A DNA stretch of 64,000 nt from Lewinellaceae bacterium. Lineage in GTDB: Bacteria; Bacteroidota; Bacteroidia; Chitinophagales; Saprospiraceae. The DNA lies in assembly GCA_016713985.1 (NCBI GenBank), contig JADJOD010000001.1, positions 1 to 64,000 on the forward strand. Direction: 5' to 3'. The notes beneath the pieces were generated by a model, which was given only the letters and a program-made list of their open reading frames with translations, was not told the origin of the DNA and did no database searches. The position numbers and the translations under genes are program-made. Positions 54,268 through 63,919 of this stretch are shown piece by piece. The first letter of the stretch is position 1; each line of letters opens with the position of its first letter.

Positions 54268-56265
54268 CTACAAACTTCGCAATTTTTCTTTTAACTCTTT
54301 CATATTCAGGCTTCTGTAGTCCATTTGCAAGGCGCCCGTTTCGCCCGCTTTTACGTCCTGCATGGCGAATTGCGCTTTGCCGTCTTTTAGTTTGATTGCG
54401 ATCACAGACACTTTTTTACCCTTCGGAATCCCGGAGGCGGAATAGGCGCCCCGGCCATTGGGCGAGCAGGAAAGTACGCTGTTGATTTCTTTACAAACCA
54501 CGTACATGGATGCGTCTTCGGCTTCATTTACAACGAGTTGTACCTTTTCCGAGGGGTCGTTGTAGAACTTGTCGCAGTTGATCCAGCCCAGTTGAGCGAC
54601 GTCGGCCACGTAGGCGTTCAGGTAGCGGCCGGCATCTGCGGGCGATTGGGCGGTCAGCAGCCTTTTTTCCGAAAGTTCACTTTTCAGGCTGTCGGATATT
54701 TGTTTGATGCCGATGGTTTTCAGGATACCCGAGATGGCGCGTTGCAGGGTGTCGCGGGGGTAGGCATCCTTTACATCGAGGTACAGTCCGCGAAATGCGG
54801 GGCCGTTGACCACTTTGTACCCGATGCATTTGCTGTAGAGGTCGCTGATCACAACCCGGTCGCGGTTTTGACTGATAAAATCTTCCCGCAGGCGCATACG
54901 GTAGTTCGTTTCGGCGGCATTGTGTACGGCGTACTCCAGGTTACTGTAATTTTGATACTGCCCGATGTTTTTTCCCACCTGTTTGATGGCGCGCTGGAGG
55001 CCGTTTGAATAAGTGAAGAGGTATTGTTCGCGTTCGAAGTCCATGACCTTGAAAATGCGGCTTTTTACCTCCTGTTCCCAGTTTTGGTAATCGGCTGCAT
55101 AACGGTTTTTGGCTACTTCATAATTGGCCACTTTGGTCAGGTACTTTTCATACAGCCGGATATGGTCTAGGGAGTCGCGTTCGTATTTTGCCAAGGCTTC
55201 CCGGTAGTATTTTTGGGCTTTTTTGTTGTTTTTTCTGCTCATGGCTGCTCCCATGCCACCTCCGAACATGTTTTGGATGTGGTCCAATTCCGGTTTTCGG
55301 GGCGGGTAGGGCGGGCGGGGCGCGTTCGGTGCCCGGGGTTCGGGCCGGACGTCGGCGGCGAAGACGGGCGCTACGGGTTTGGCCGGGATCGGCGCCCGCA
55401 GGGCCATGATGCTCTGCGGATTTTTGAGGGTACGGCGGAATGCCTGCCCGGCCGGTTGCCAGTTGATATTTCCGCCGGCATCGGGGCGGCTGTAGAATAA
55501 TTCCATGCCGGGGTCTACCTGCCGGGCAGGCATCGCCACGGTCAGAGAAGCGCCGGCGGCCAATACGAGTGGTTTACCGTCCGATTGGGCATCGATATAC
55601 ACCATGCCACCCGTTTGAAGCAGCCGGCCGTCGCTCATGGTATGCAGATTTTGTGCAATCCAGTCGGAAGTGGAATACGCTTCTTTTATGATGACTTCCA
55701 CCGGGCCATCGGGCGCCGTACCGTCTTCAAATACAAAACTTTGCGCGGGAATCACGACCACGGTTCCGCCGGCAGCCGTGATTTGTTGTTCCTGGTCCGG
55801 CCGGATGGAAATGGTTTGTTCGCCGGTAGCCGAGAGTTGTTTTTTCAGGGCGCTGAGGTTGTCGAACCGGAAAAGTGTGGCCGTAATGTCCACCCGGCGG
55901 TTTTTCTGCCTGACGGTTTCAGTGGTATTTTCGTCGGTGCGGTTTTGTTCGCCCCAGTTTTTTACGCTGGTTTTTCCGGGGAGCAGGCCTTTGGCCGACA
56001 GGTATCGCTGCACCGCTTCGCCCCGGTCGGCTGCCAGGCGCAGGTTGTATTTTTCCGTGCCTCGGTCGTCGGTGTACGCGTCGATCGTCACCGAATAATC
56101 CGGGGCATCGAGCAGGCCGGCAGCCAGGGTGTCGAGTGTGCGGCGCGCCTCCGGGGAGAGCGTATGTTGATCCAGTTCAAAAAAAACGGATACGGAAGAC
56201 GTTGTTTGGGCTGTCAGAAAAACGGTAAAAGACAGGAAAAGCAGGAGCAGGAAGATTTTTTGCAT
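54268..56265 (-). CDS. OmpA-family envelope protein with long C-terminal region
   Basis: A 665-residue protein: signal peptide (MQKIFLLLLFLSFTVFLTAQ), then an OmpA/peptidoglycan-binding domain close to the N-terminus (VFFELDQHTLSPEARRTLDT, YTDDRGTEKYNLRLAADRGE, WGEQNRTDENTTETVRQKNR RVDI). This is unusual, as OmpA domains are normally C-terminal. A beta-rich domain (residues 160-270), a Pro/Arg-rich linker (APNAPRPPYPPRKPELDH), a coiled segment with Lys/Tyr repeats and a mixed C-terminal domain follow. The start at 56265 begins the signal peptide. It probably anchors the envelope to the cell wall. The C-terminal domain is unrecognised. Confidence 0.8.
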   Translation of the reverse strand: MQKIFLLLLFLSFTVFLTAQTTSSVSVFFELDQHTLSPEARRTLDTLAAGLLDAPDYSVTIDAYTDDRGTEKYNLRLAADRGEAVQRYLSAKGLLPGKTSVKNWGEQNRTDENTTETVRQKNRRVDITATLFRFDNLSALKKQLSATGEQTISIRPDQEQQITAAGGTVVVIPAQSFVFEDGTAPDGPVEVIIKEAYSTSDWIAQNLHTMSDGRLLQTGGMVYIDAQSDGKPLVLAAGASLTVAMPARQVDPGMELFYSRPDAGGNINWQPAGQAFRRTLKNPQSIMALRAPIPAKPVAPVFAADVRPEPRAPNAPRPPYPPRKPELDHIQNMFGGGMGAAMSRKNNKKAQKYYREALAKYERDSLDHIRLYEKYLTKVANYEVAKNRYAADYQNWEQEVKSRIFKVMDFEREQYLFTYSNGLQRAIKQVGKNIGQYQNYSNLEYAVHNAAETNYRMRLREDFISQNRDRVVISDLYSKCIGYKVVNGPAFRGLYLDVKDAYPRDTLQRAISGILKTIGIKQISDSLKSELSEKRLLTAQSPADAGRYLNAYVADVAQLGWINCDKFYNDPSEKVQLVVNEAEDASMYVVCKEINSVLSCSPNGRGAYSASGIPKGKKVSVIAIKLKDGKAQFAMQDVKAGETGALQMDYRSLNMKELKEKLRSL

Positions 56266-56513
56266 ACGAATTGTTTTGGCAACAAAAAATTGGGTTGTTT
56301 CGCTATTATCAGCGCAGTCTTTTGGCAAATATTGTATTGGCTTGTTTTTTAATACATACAACTTGTTCAGCATGTGTTGCCAATACGGGTTCGGGGCGCC
56401 CGATTTTTGCCTTTCGTTTGCCAAATACCATTAAACTTGATCCTCCACCGGAAGGAAAAATCTAATTTCGCTCGCTTTTTTGCGCTTTTTTATCCAAATC
56501 AAATCCTTGTCTG

Positions 56514-59500
56514 ATGTTCAGGAATTTATCCATTCTTTTTTTAATTGCCTTCACCGGCGTTTTGAACGGCCAGGCCATCTGGTCGGAAGTAGCCGAAAAA
56601 AACATCCCGCAGAGCGGCGAACGCCTTATTGTGCCGCAGGTTTACCGCACCCTCCGCCTCGATGCGGCAGCCCTGCAACCCGTACTCGCCGGAGCGCCGG
56701 AACGATTCACCGCCGCAGCCGCCAAAAACGACCTGCCGGTTCTGATCCTGCCCATGCCCGACGGTAGTACCGGCCGGTTCCGCCTCACGGAATCGCCGGT
56801 AATGGCGCCCGAACTTCAGGCGAAATACCCTGAAATCCGGTCCTATACGGGTTATGGCATCGATGATCCCACCGCTTTGCTGAAATGTGATTTTACGCCG
56901 CGCGGGTTTCACGCTATGGTGATTTCCGCGGTGCACAATACGGTATTTATCGACCCATACAGCGTCGGCGACCTGGAGCACTACGTCGTTTATTATAAAA
57001 AAGATTATTTGCCTTCGCCGGACGATCTGCCCTTTACCTGTGCAACAAGTTCGGGCGATTTGAAAGAAATTACCCTGAACAACACCGGCGCCAAAGCGCA
57101 GGGCGACTGCCAGTTGCGCAAATACCGCCTGGCACTGGCCGCTTCGGCGGAGTACACCTCTTTTCACGGCGGCACCAAAGCGCTCGCACTTGCAGCCATG
57201 AATACCACCATGGCCCGTGTAAACGGCGTATATGAAAATGACCTTGCCATCACCCTTCAAATTGTCGCCAATTCGGACCTGCTGATCTATTTGAATGCCG
57301 GAACCGACCCTTACAGCAACGGCAACGCAGGCGCCATGCTCGATGAGAACCAAACCACCTGTGCGGGCGTTATCGGCGCCGCCAATTATGATATCGGACA
57401 CGTGTTCGGCACCAACAGCGGCGGCATTGCGGGGCTCGAAGTTGTCTGTAAAAACAACAGCAAGGCGCAGGGTGTGACGGGCAGCGGTTCGCCCATCGGC
57501 GATCCGTTCGATATCGACTACGTGGCGCATGAAATGGGGCACCAGTTCGGCGGCGACCACACGTTCAACGGAACTGCCGGTTCGTGCAGCGGCAATGCCA
57601 ATAACTCGACGGCCGTTGAGCCGGGCAGCGGCACCACCATCATGGCTTATGCCGGCATTTGTGACGCGCAGGATGTTCAATCGAACAGCGATGATTATTT
57701 CCATGCCGTCAGTGTACAACAGATCAACACCTATACCATAAGCGGGGCGGGTAACGGTTGCCCGGTTAAAACGGCTTCCGGCAACAGCAACCCCACCGTG
57801 AATGCGGGAGCAGATTATATTATCCCCAAATCCACCCCTTTTGCACTCACCGCAACGGGTAGCGACCCCGACGGCGACGCGCTCACGTATTGCTGGGAGC
57901 AAATGGACGCCGCCATCACCCCGTCGCCGCCGGTATCCACCAGCACAACGGGACCGTTGTTCCGTTCCTTCAAAGGCACGGCTTCGCCGACGCGGTATTT
58001 TCCACGCCTGCCGGACCTGGTAAACAATACCAATTATGCCTGGGAAAAATTGCCCGGTGTGGCGCGTACCCTGAAGTTTCGGGTGCTGTTGCGCGACAAC
58101 CACGCGGGAGCGGGCTGCACGGATGAAGACGACCTGCAACTGAGCGTCGCCGCCAATGCCGGGCCGTTTGTTGTAACCGCCCCGAATACCAATGTGACGT
58201 GGATGGTCGGCGAAGTAAAAACGGTGACCTGGAATGTAAGCAGCACCAACGTGGCGCCCGTAAACTGCGCCCTTGTGCGCATCCTCCTGTCCACCGACGG
58301 AGGTTTTACGTACCCTGTCGTTCTGGCTGACAGTGTAGCCAACACCGGTTCAAAAGACGTGATGGTGCCCAACAATCTTTCCACAAGCTGCCGGGTAAAA
58401 GTAGAATCGGTGGGCAATGTATTTTTCGACATTTCCAACCAGAATTTCCGGATCGAAATGCCCAGTGCGCCGGGTTTCACCTTGCTCACGAATTCGGGAT
58501 CGGCCCAGGTTTGCGCCGGCGATACACTTTCTTTTTCGGTCGATGTGGGCGCTATCCTCAACTTTTCGAACCCCGTACAATTGGTATTGAACGGAACCCC
58601 GGCCGGCTCAACCACGCTGATCAGCCCCAACCCGGTGACACCCGGCGGCAGCGCTACCTTGTATGTTTATAACCTCACCCCTGCCATGGCCGGCGCGTAT
58701 TCGCTTGGTTTACAGGGCACTTCCGGGGCGTTGGTGCAAAATTCGGCGTTCCAGATGACGGTACTGCCAGGCGCCCCGTCGGCCATTTCCGGGGGCAGCC
58801 CTGCGGATGGCGCCACCGGCCTGCCCCTGGCCGGCACCCTGACGTGGAGCGCTTCCCCGTTTGCCGATAATTATTACGTGGAGCTGGCCACCAGCCCCTC
58901 TTTTTCAGCCGGTTCGCTGGTATTCAGCCAAACGCTGACAGGTACCAACGTACAAACCCCGACCCTGCTGCCAGGAGGTGTTTATTACTGGCGGGTGAAG
59001 GCTATAAATATTTGCGGCGAAACGGCCTTTTCGAACGCCGCTGCGTTTCAGGTAGTTAACTTGTCCTGCAACCAGACGTTTCCCGGTACCGACGTGCCCA
59101 AAAACATCCCCGGCAACTCGGCAAGTACGGTAACTTCTGTTTTAAACATTCCGGTGAATATGCCGATTGCCGATGTGAACCTGAGCATGCAGGCCACCCA
59201 CTCTTTTGTCGGCGACCTGGATGCCCGGCTGATCGCTCCAAACGGCGCGTCCAAATTGTTGTTCGATCGCCCCGGGGCGCCACTCACGCAGTATGGGTGT
59301 TCGGGCAGCAACCTGAACCTCGTTTTTGACGACGGTGCAGCGCTCGACGCGGCGGCCCTGGAATCTTCGTGTTCGAACCCGCCCCCGGCCCTGTTTGGCA
59401 CTTACAAGCCCATCGATGCGTTGTCGAGCCTGAACGGCCTGAGTTCGCAAGGCGCCTGGAGCCTCGTGGTTAAAGATAATTTTGCGCAGGACGGCGGCAG

Positions 59501-61880
59501 CCTGACGGCCTGGAGTTTGTCATTTTGTTTTTCAGGCACAATCGGCGCCGGCGCTCTGGCGGTCAATTCACCCTTAGTTGTAGGGGCCGGCCAAAGTGAT
59601 ACGATCGGGAATACCAACCTGGCCATAGCCATTACCGGAACTTCCAGTCAGGGAAAATTCACCTTGCTGGACCTCCCGCAACACGGCGCTCTCAGCCTGA
59701 ACGGCAATGCGCTTCAATTCGGCGATTCTTTCACGCAGACAGATATCGATGCGGGTTTGCTGACTTACAGCCACAACGGCGATGGCGCCACCGCCGACGA
59801 ATTCCGCTTCGACGCCGTGGATCAAAATAACTACGGCTGGCTGCACGATACGGCTTTTCAGATCATCATCGTTCAAAATAACCTCGCGGCAACGGCAACG
59901 CAAACGCAGGCCATCCTGTGTGTCGGCGGCGCTACCGGTTCGATTACCGTCACAGCGACCGGCCTTGACGGGCAATACCAATACAGCCTTGACGGCGGCC
60001 CGGCCCAGAATTCCAATGTATTCAGCGGTCTGCCCGCAGGTACTTATTCGGTGGTGGTAACCGGGCAATACGGTTTCACGGCCGCGGCAAATGCCGTTGT
60101 ACTGAATGATCCTGCCGCCATCGGGATCGACATCGCTGTGGTGACCGACGACGCCACTGTGACGGCCACGGGGGGTACGGCTCCTTTTGAATACAGCCTC
60201 GACGGGGTAAATTTCCAGCCCGGCAACAAATTTGAAAACCTGGCAAACGGTACCTATACCGTCACCGTTAGGGATGCAAACGGATGCACGGCCAGTGCGG
60301 CGTTTGTTGTTTTGGTCAACACCCTTGTCGCGGACCTCGCGATCCAAAAACCCATATCGTGTTTTAACGGGAGCGACGGGTCAATCACGGTCAGCGCAGC
60401 GGGCGGGCAGGCGCCGTATTCCTACAGCCTGAACGGCGGTATTTTTCAGGATGAAAACATGTTCAACGGCCTGCCGCCGGGTGTATATTCTGTAGAAGTT
60501 AAAGACAATCAGGGTTTTAGCATCGCGACTAACGAAGTGATGCTCACGGCTCCACCGGCTATTTCCGCTTCGGCAACTGCAAACCTGAACGTGATCACCG
60601 TCACGGCTTCCGGCGGCACCGGCAGTCTGATGTACAGCATCAACGGGACGGGATTTCAGACCGGCAATTCGTTTCCGGGCCTTGCAAATGGCGACTACAC
60701 GGTCACCGTTCGCGACGAAAACGGCTGTACGACGACCGCCGAAGTAACGGTCGCGGTGCCGGCCCTGGAAATTACTTCCTTCGGCGCTGTGCAGCCGATT
60801 TTGTGTTTTGGCGGCGCCACCAATATCGAAATAAGCGCCACCGGCGGGATACCGCCCTATGAATACGCCCTCGACAACGGTGCTTTTCAAAGCAGTCCCG
60901 TGTTTAATACAGGCAGCGGCCCGCACTTTGTCAAAGTGCGCGACGCAGCGGGCAATGTGGTGCAATCCACCGATATTTCCCTTCCCGAACCGCCTCAACT
61001 CGTGGCAAGCGTTGTGGTAAACGGCAACGACGCCCAATTTTCGGCGGACGGCGGTACGCCGCCCTATTCCTACGATTATAACGGCCCGATTCCACCCGAC
61101 AACCTGACCAACGGTACGTATACACTCACCGTCACGGATGCCAACGGCTGCACCGATGTGGAAGTATTTGTGGTGAACCTTCCTCCCTTGTCGCTTGCCG
61201 GAGAGATCACCAATATTGATTTTTGCGAGGGAGAGGCTGTTATCGAACTTACGGCCAGCGGCGGTGAAGGGCCTTATGATTACTCGCTGAACGGCGGACC
61301 TTTCCAAAGTTCGCCGGTATTTACCATTTTTCCGGGCGCCAATACGGTACGTGTACGTGATGCGGCGGGCACCATCGTCCAGATACCCGTGCCCTTCCAA
61401 GTGAATCCGCCCGTACAACTTGACGCGGTCGCAACGACGGATACCATCATTGCTTCCGCACAATTCGGCACGCCGCCTTACCAGTTTTCCATCAATGGAG
61501 CGCCGTTCCAGGCTTCACCGGTGTTCCCGGGGCTCGCCAACGGGGACTACCTGGTGGTGGTGGAAGATTTAAACGGCTGCCTGGACACCGTTTTTCTGGC
61601 CGTCACAGCAGTGACCGATCCGGTGGCGGTGTGGGGATTGGTTATATCGCCCAATCCTTCCAACGGTTTGTTCCGCCTGCTGATGGAAGACGCGCCGGCA
61701 AATTTACACGCCGGAGTGTTTGACGTGACGGGCCGGAACCTGCGTTCGCTGCATTTTTCGCCGCAGGGCGGTGTATTTCAGGCGACCATCGACTTGCTGG
61801 ACCTGCCCCAGGGAACGTACTTGCTGCGACTTACCGACGGTAAAAACTGGGGTGGTGTACGGTTGAGTATCGTCCGGTAA
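56514..61880 (+). CDS. 1788-residue secreted metalloprotease with SprB repeats and T9SS C-terminus
   Basis: Signal peptide (MFRNLSILFLIAFTGVLNGQ), propeptide to about residue 190, then a reprolysin-like zinc protease whose site is HEMGHQFGGDHTFN (about residues 339-352; HExxHxxGxxH). A fibronectin III-like region (about 760-850) and a proprotein-convertase P-type domain (about 850-1005: LSMQATHSFVGDLDARLIAP, GAWSLVVKDNFAQDGGSLTA) follow. A cadherin-like part and at least five SprB-like repeats (about 1125-1690) come next, each with 'GGxxPYxYSLxGxxFQ' and 'GxYTVTVxDxNGC' words. A T9SS sorting domain ends the protein (GLVISPNPSNGLFRLLMEDA ... TYLLRL). It should be a surface or released protease. 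Confidence 0.9.
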   Translation: MFRNLSILFLIAFTGVLNGQAIWSEVAEKNIPQSGERLIVPQVYRTLRLDAAALQPVLAGAPERFTAAAAKNDLPVLILPMPDGSTGRFRLTESPVMAPELQAKYPEIRSYTGYGIDDPTALLKCDFTPRGFHAMVISAVHNTVFIDPYSVGDLEHYVVYYKKDYLPSPDDLPFTCATSSGDLKEITLNNTGAKAQGDCQLRKYRLALAASAEYTSFHGGTKALALAAMNTTMARVNGVYENDLAITLQIVANSDLLIYLNAGTDPYSNGNAGAMLDENQTTCAGVIGAANYDIGHVFGTNSGGIAGLEVVCKNNSKAQGVTGSGSPIGDPFDIDYVAHEMGHQFGGDHTFNGTAGSCSGNANNSTAVEPGSGTTIMAYAGICDAQDVQSNSDDYFHAVSVQQINTYTISGAGNGCPVKTASGNSNPTVNAGADYIIPKSTPFALTATGSDPDGDALTYCWEQMDAAITPSPPVSTSTTGPLFRSFKGTASPTRYFPRLPDLVNNTNYAWEKLPGVARTLKFRVLLRDNHAGAGCTDEDDLQLSVAANAGPFVVTAPNTNVTWMVGEVKTVTWNVSSTNVAPVNCALVRILLSTDGGFTYPVVLADSVANTGSKDVMVPNNLSTSCRVKVESVGNVFFDISNQNFRIEMPSAPGFTLLTNSGSAQVCAGDTLSFSVDVGAILNFSNPVQLVLNGTPAGSTTLISPNPVTPGGSATLYVYNLTPAMAGAYSLGLQGTSGALVQNSAFQMTVLPGAPSAISGGSPADGATGLPLAGTLTWSASPFADNYYVELATSPSFSAGSLVFSQTLTGTNVQTPTLLPGGVYYWRVKAINICGETAFSNAAAFQVVNLSCNQTFPGTDVPKNIPGNSASTVTSVLNIPVNMPIADVNLSMQATHSFVGDLDARLIAPNGASKLLFDRPGAPLTQYGCSGSNLNLVFDDGAALDAAALESSCSNPPPALFGTYKPIDALSSLNGLSSQGAWSLVVKDNFAQDGGSLTAWSLSFCFSGTIGAGALAVNSPLVVGAGQSDTIGNTNLAIAITGTSSQGKFTLLDLPQHGALSLNGNALQFGDSFTQTDIDAGLLTYSHNGDGATADEFRFDAVDQNNYGWLHDTAFQIIIVQNNLAATATQTQAILCVGGATGSITVTATGLDGQYQYSLDGGPAQNSNVFSGLPAGTYSVVVTGQYGFTAAANAVVLNDPAAIGIDIAVVTDDATVTATGGTAPFEYSLDGVNFQPGNKFENLANGTYTVTVRDANGCTASAAFVVLVNTLVADLAIQKPISCFNGSDGSITVSAAGGQAPYSYSLNGGIFQDENMFNGLPPGVYSVEVKDNQGFSIATNEVMLTAPPAISASATANLNVITVTASGGTGSLMYSINGTGFQTGNSFPGLANGDYTVTVRDENGCTTTAEVTVAVPALEITSFGAVQPILCFGGATNIEISATGGIPPYEYALDNGAFQSSPVFNTGSGPHFVKVRDAAGNVVQSTDISLPEPPQLVASVVVNGNDAQFSADGGTPPYSYDYNGPIPPDNLTNGTYTLTVTDANGCTDVEVFVVNLPPLSLAGEITNIDFCEGEAVIELTASGGEGPYDYSLNGGPFQSSPVFTIFPGANTVRVRDAAGTIVQIPVPFQVNPPVQLDAVATTDTIIASAQFGTPPYQFSINGAPFQASPVFPGLANGDYLVVVEDLNGCLDTVFLAVTAVTDPVAVWGLVISPNPSNGLFRLLMEDAPANLHAGVFDVTGRNLRSLHFSPQGGVFQATIDLLDLPQGTYLLRLTDGKNWGGVRLSIVR

Positions 61881-61930
61881 TGGCGTTTGACGCGATAAAC
61901 ATGATGAGGTGTATCACAAATCAAAGTTCC

Positions 61931-62055
61931 GACAGGATTTACAGGGTTTACAGGATTTATTCGTCTGTTTTGTAGAAAAAAAATCCTGTCAATCCTGTCA
62001 ATCCTGTCAATCCTGTCAATCCTGTCAATCCTGTCAATCCTGTCAATCCTGTCAA
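61931..62055. repeat. TCCTGTCAA tandem array, copy 3 of the palindrome family
   Basis: A left arm GACAGGATTTACAGGGTTTA (61931-61950) is followed by a short loop and then eight exact tandem copies of TCCTGTCAA (61984-62055). The word matches the 9-bp unit in the hairpins at 25161-25237 and 30824-30889. The array lies between the protease stop and the cyclase start; its length is likely to vary between strains. Not a CRISPR: there are no spacers. Confidence 0.9.
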
Positions 62056-62084
62056 AAATAAAATACTTGCCGGGCAAGACCATT

Positions 62085-62852
62085 ATGGAAATAACATTTA
62101 CCCATCAGCATCGAAGTTACCGCGCCGATCTTTCAAAACCCATCGACTTGTCGATGCCGCTGAAAGACGGGTTGGATAATGCCAACTGTTTTTATGCTCC
62201 GCCGGTGGCGTTTTGGCCTGTGGAGGCGGGCAGTTTTATCGGAAGCACAGCCAGGGGTGGGCCGGTCAATTTTTTTAACGTCACCTTCAACCCACACGGC
62301 AACGGCACACATACCGAGTGTGTGGGCCACATCGCCAGGGAGCGCTTCGTGCTGGGGGAATGCCTCCGGGATACGCATTGCCTGGCTAAATTAGTGAGTC
62401 TTTATCCGCAAAAAGCGGACAACGGCGACCGGATCATTGTGCGTTCGCAATTGGAAGAAGTATTTGGAAAAAACGAATCGGAGGCACTGATTATCAGAAC
62501 TTTACCCAATGACGACCTGAAAAAACGTACCAACTATTCGGGCGCCAACCCGCCTTACCTGCATTTTGAAGCGGCGCAGTATCTGGCCGGTTGTGGTGTT
62601 GAACACCTGCTCATCGACCTGCCTTCGGTCGATCGTGAAGAAGACGGCGGGCAACTGCTCGCCCACAAAGCGTTCTGGCAATATCCGGATGCCGTGCGCA
62701 AATACTGCACGATCACCGAACTGATTTTTGTTCCGAACAACGTAAAAGACGGGGTTTACCTGCTCAACCTGCAAACTGCCGCCTTCGACCTCGATGCAAG
62801 CCCTTCAAGGCCGGTGATTTTTCAGGTAGGGGTTCACAACACCCCGTTATAA
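62085..62852 (+). CDS. Cyclase-family protein (kynurenine formamidase-like)
   Basis: A 255-residue protein of the cyclase/kynurenine formamidase superfamily. The metal site motif is NPHGNGTHTECVGHI, a variant of HxGTHxDxPxH. Other conserved parts are DLSMPLKDGLDN at the N-terminus and ALIIRTLPNDD and LIDLPSVDREEDGG downstream. These enzymes hydrolyse amides or lactam-type bonds with zinc or manganese. The start at 62085 (MEITFTHQH) directly follows the TCCTGTCAA array and is preferred over ATG at 62067. Its last 19 bp overlap the 3' end of the converging M28 gene. Confidence 0.85.
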   Translation: MEITFTHQHRSYRADLSKPIDLSMPLKDGLDNANCFYAPPVAFWPVEAGSFIGSTARGGPVNFFNVTFNPHGNGTHTECVGHIARERFVLGECLRDTHCLAKLVSLYPQKADNGDRIIVRSQLEEVFGKNESEALIIRTLPNDDLKKRTNYSGANPPYLHFEAAQYLAGCGVEHLLIDLPSVDREEDGGQLLAHKAFWQYPDAVRKYCTITELIFVPNNVKDGVYLLNLQTAAFDLDASPSRPVIFQVGVHNTPL

Positions 62853-63883
62853 GTCCGGTAAACCACCGCAGTGCATACTTCGCCGACTATTCGGAGGGTA
62901 TTTTTATCAATTGCACTCATATTATCGCTGTGGGTATGCCAGTGGGGTACAAATCCCGATTTGGTGCCGCCGGGCCTGCTGATGATATCGATGATGGGGA
63001 TACGGGCATTTGTGATCACAAAATAGTGGTCGTCCGTAACCGGTGCGCCGTTTTCTTCCACAAAAACATTGCTGTAGCCGAGGGAAGCCGCCGTGGACCA
63101 CACTTTTTGCACGATTCCGGGTGCAGCCTGCATGGAAATACCTTCTTTCTGGAATTTGGGGTTGGCGCCGCCCACCATATCCAGGAGGATGCCGAATTGA
63201 GGCATATAACCCGGCCGGTGCAGGTTTTTTGACCAGTGTTGTGCGCCGAGGCACCAGGATTGGCTGTGGTCTTTGCCGTCGTCGGCGTCATTACCCTGAT
63301 CTTCGGCGTCGAAACAAATCAGGTCCACACCGATCTCCACCGGTTGTTCCTTCAGCAGCCGGGCGATTTCGAGCAGGATGCCCACGCCGCTGCCGCCGTC
63401 GTCGGCGCCAAGGATGGGTTGCGTTTTGTCTTTTGTATCCTGATCGGCCTGGAAGCGGCTGTCCCAGTGCGCGGCCAGCATAATCCGCCGCGGGATTTCG
63501 GGTTTGTATTGAGCGACGATATTGACGCCGTCGAAAGTGGCGCCTTTGTAATGTGGCGCCTTGAATTTTTGTTCGATCACGGTCAGTCCCTGCCTTTTAA
63601 ATTCGCTGACGATCCATGCCGCACATTTGCGATGGGCCTCCGTATTCGGTACACGGGGACCAAAGGCCACCTGTTTTTTTACAAAAACAAACGCCGAATC
63701 GGCGTTGAATGTCGGTGTGGCCACCTGCTGCACAGGGGCTTGGGCGGGTTGATTTGCCGTTGGCAGCGGCGCCGGTTTGGTGTTTTCCGGTTTGCACCGC
63801 GGCAGGGAAACCATCAGGTAAGAAACCGCAAAAACCACGAGCAGGGCCAGGGCAATTTTTTGACGAGAATTTTTAAATGCCAT
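62834..63883 (-). CDS. M28-family zinc enzyme (peptidase or glutaminyl cyclase)
   Basis: A 349-residue membrane-anchored or secreted protein: hydrophobic N-terminal segment (IALALLVVFAVSYLMVSLP) with Cys 30 right after, then a Pro/Gln-rich linker and an M28 catalytic domain. Metal ligands are visible: His in IMLAAHWDSRFQADQDTKD, Asp in ILGADDGGSGVGILLEIARL, Glu/Asp in LICFDAEDQGN. The DSR...ADQD and GADDG words resemble glutaminyl-peptide cyclotransferases, which form N-terminal pyroglutamate; an aminopeptidase role is the alternative. The start at 63883 (MAFKNSRQKI) is preferred over ATG at 63913. A further gene on the same strand ends 36 bp upstream. Confidence 0.85.
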   Translation of the reverse strand: MAFKNSRQKIALALLVVFAVSYLMVSLPRCKPENTKPAPLPTANQPAQAPVQQVATPTFNADSAFVFVKKQVAFGPRVPNTEAHRKCAAWIVSEFKRQGLTVIEQKFKAPHYKGATFDGVNIVAQYKPEIPRRIMLAAHWDSRFQADQDTKDKTQPILGADDGGSGVGILLEIARLLKEQPVEIGVDLICFDAEDQGNDADDGKDHSQSWCLGAQHWSKNLHRPGYMPQFGILLDMVGGANPKFQKEGISMQAAPGIVQKVWSTAASLGYSNVFVEENGAPVTDDHYFVITNARIPIIDIISRPGGTKSGFVPHWHTHSDNMSAIDKNTLRIVGEVCTAVVYRTYNGVL

Positions 63884-63919
63884 CTTGATTTTTATAAAAG
63901 AATTCCGCCGCAAAGAACG

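Noticed and set aside
61984..62055. Tandem repeats as a CRISPR array
   Set aside because: Units are 9 bp with no spacers and no cas genes nearby.
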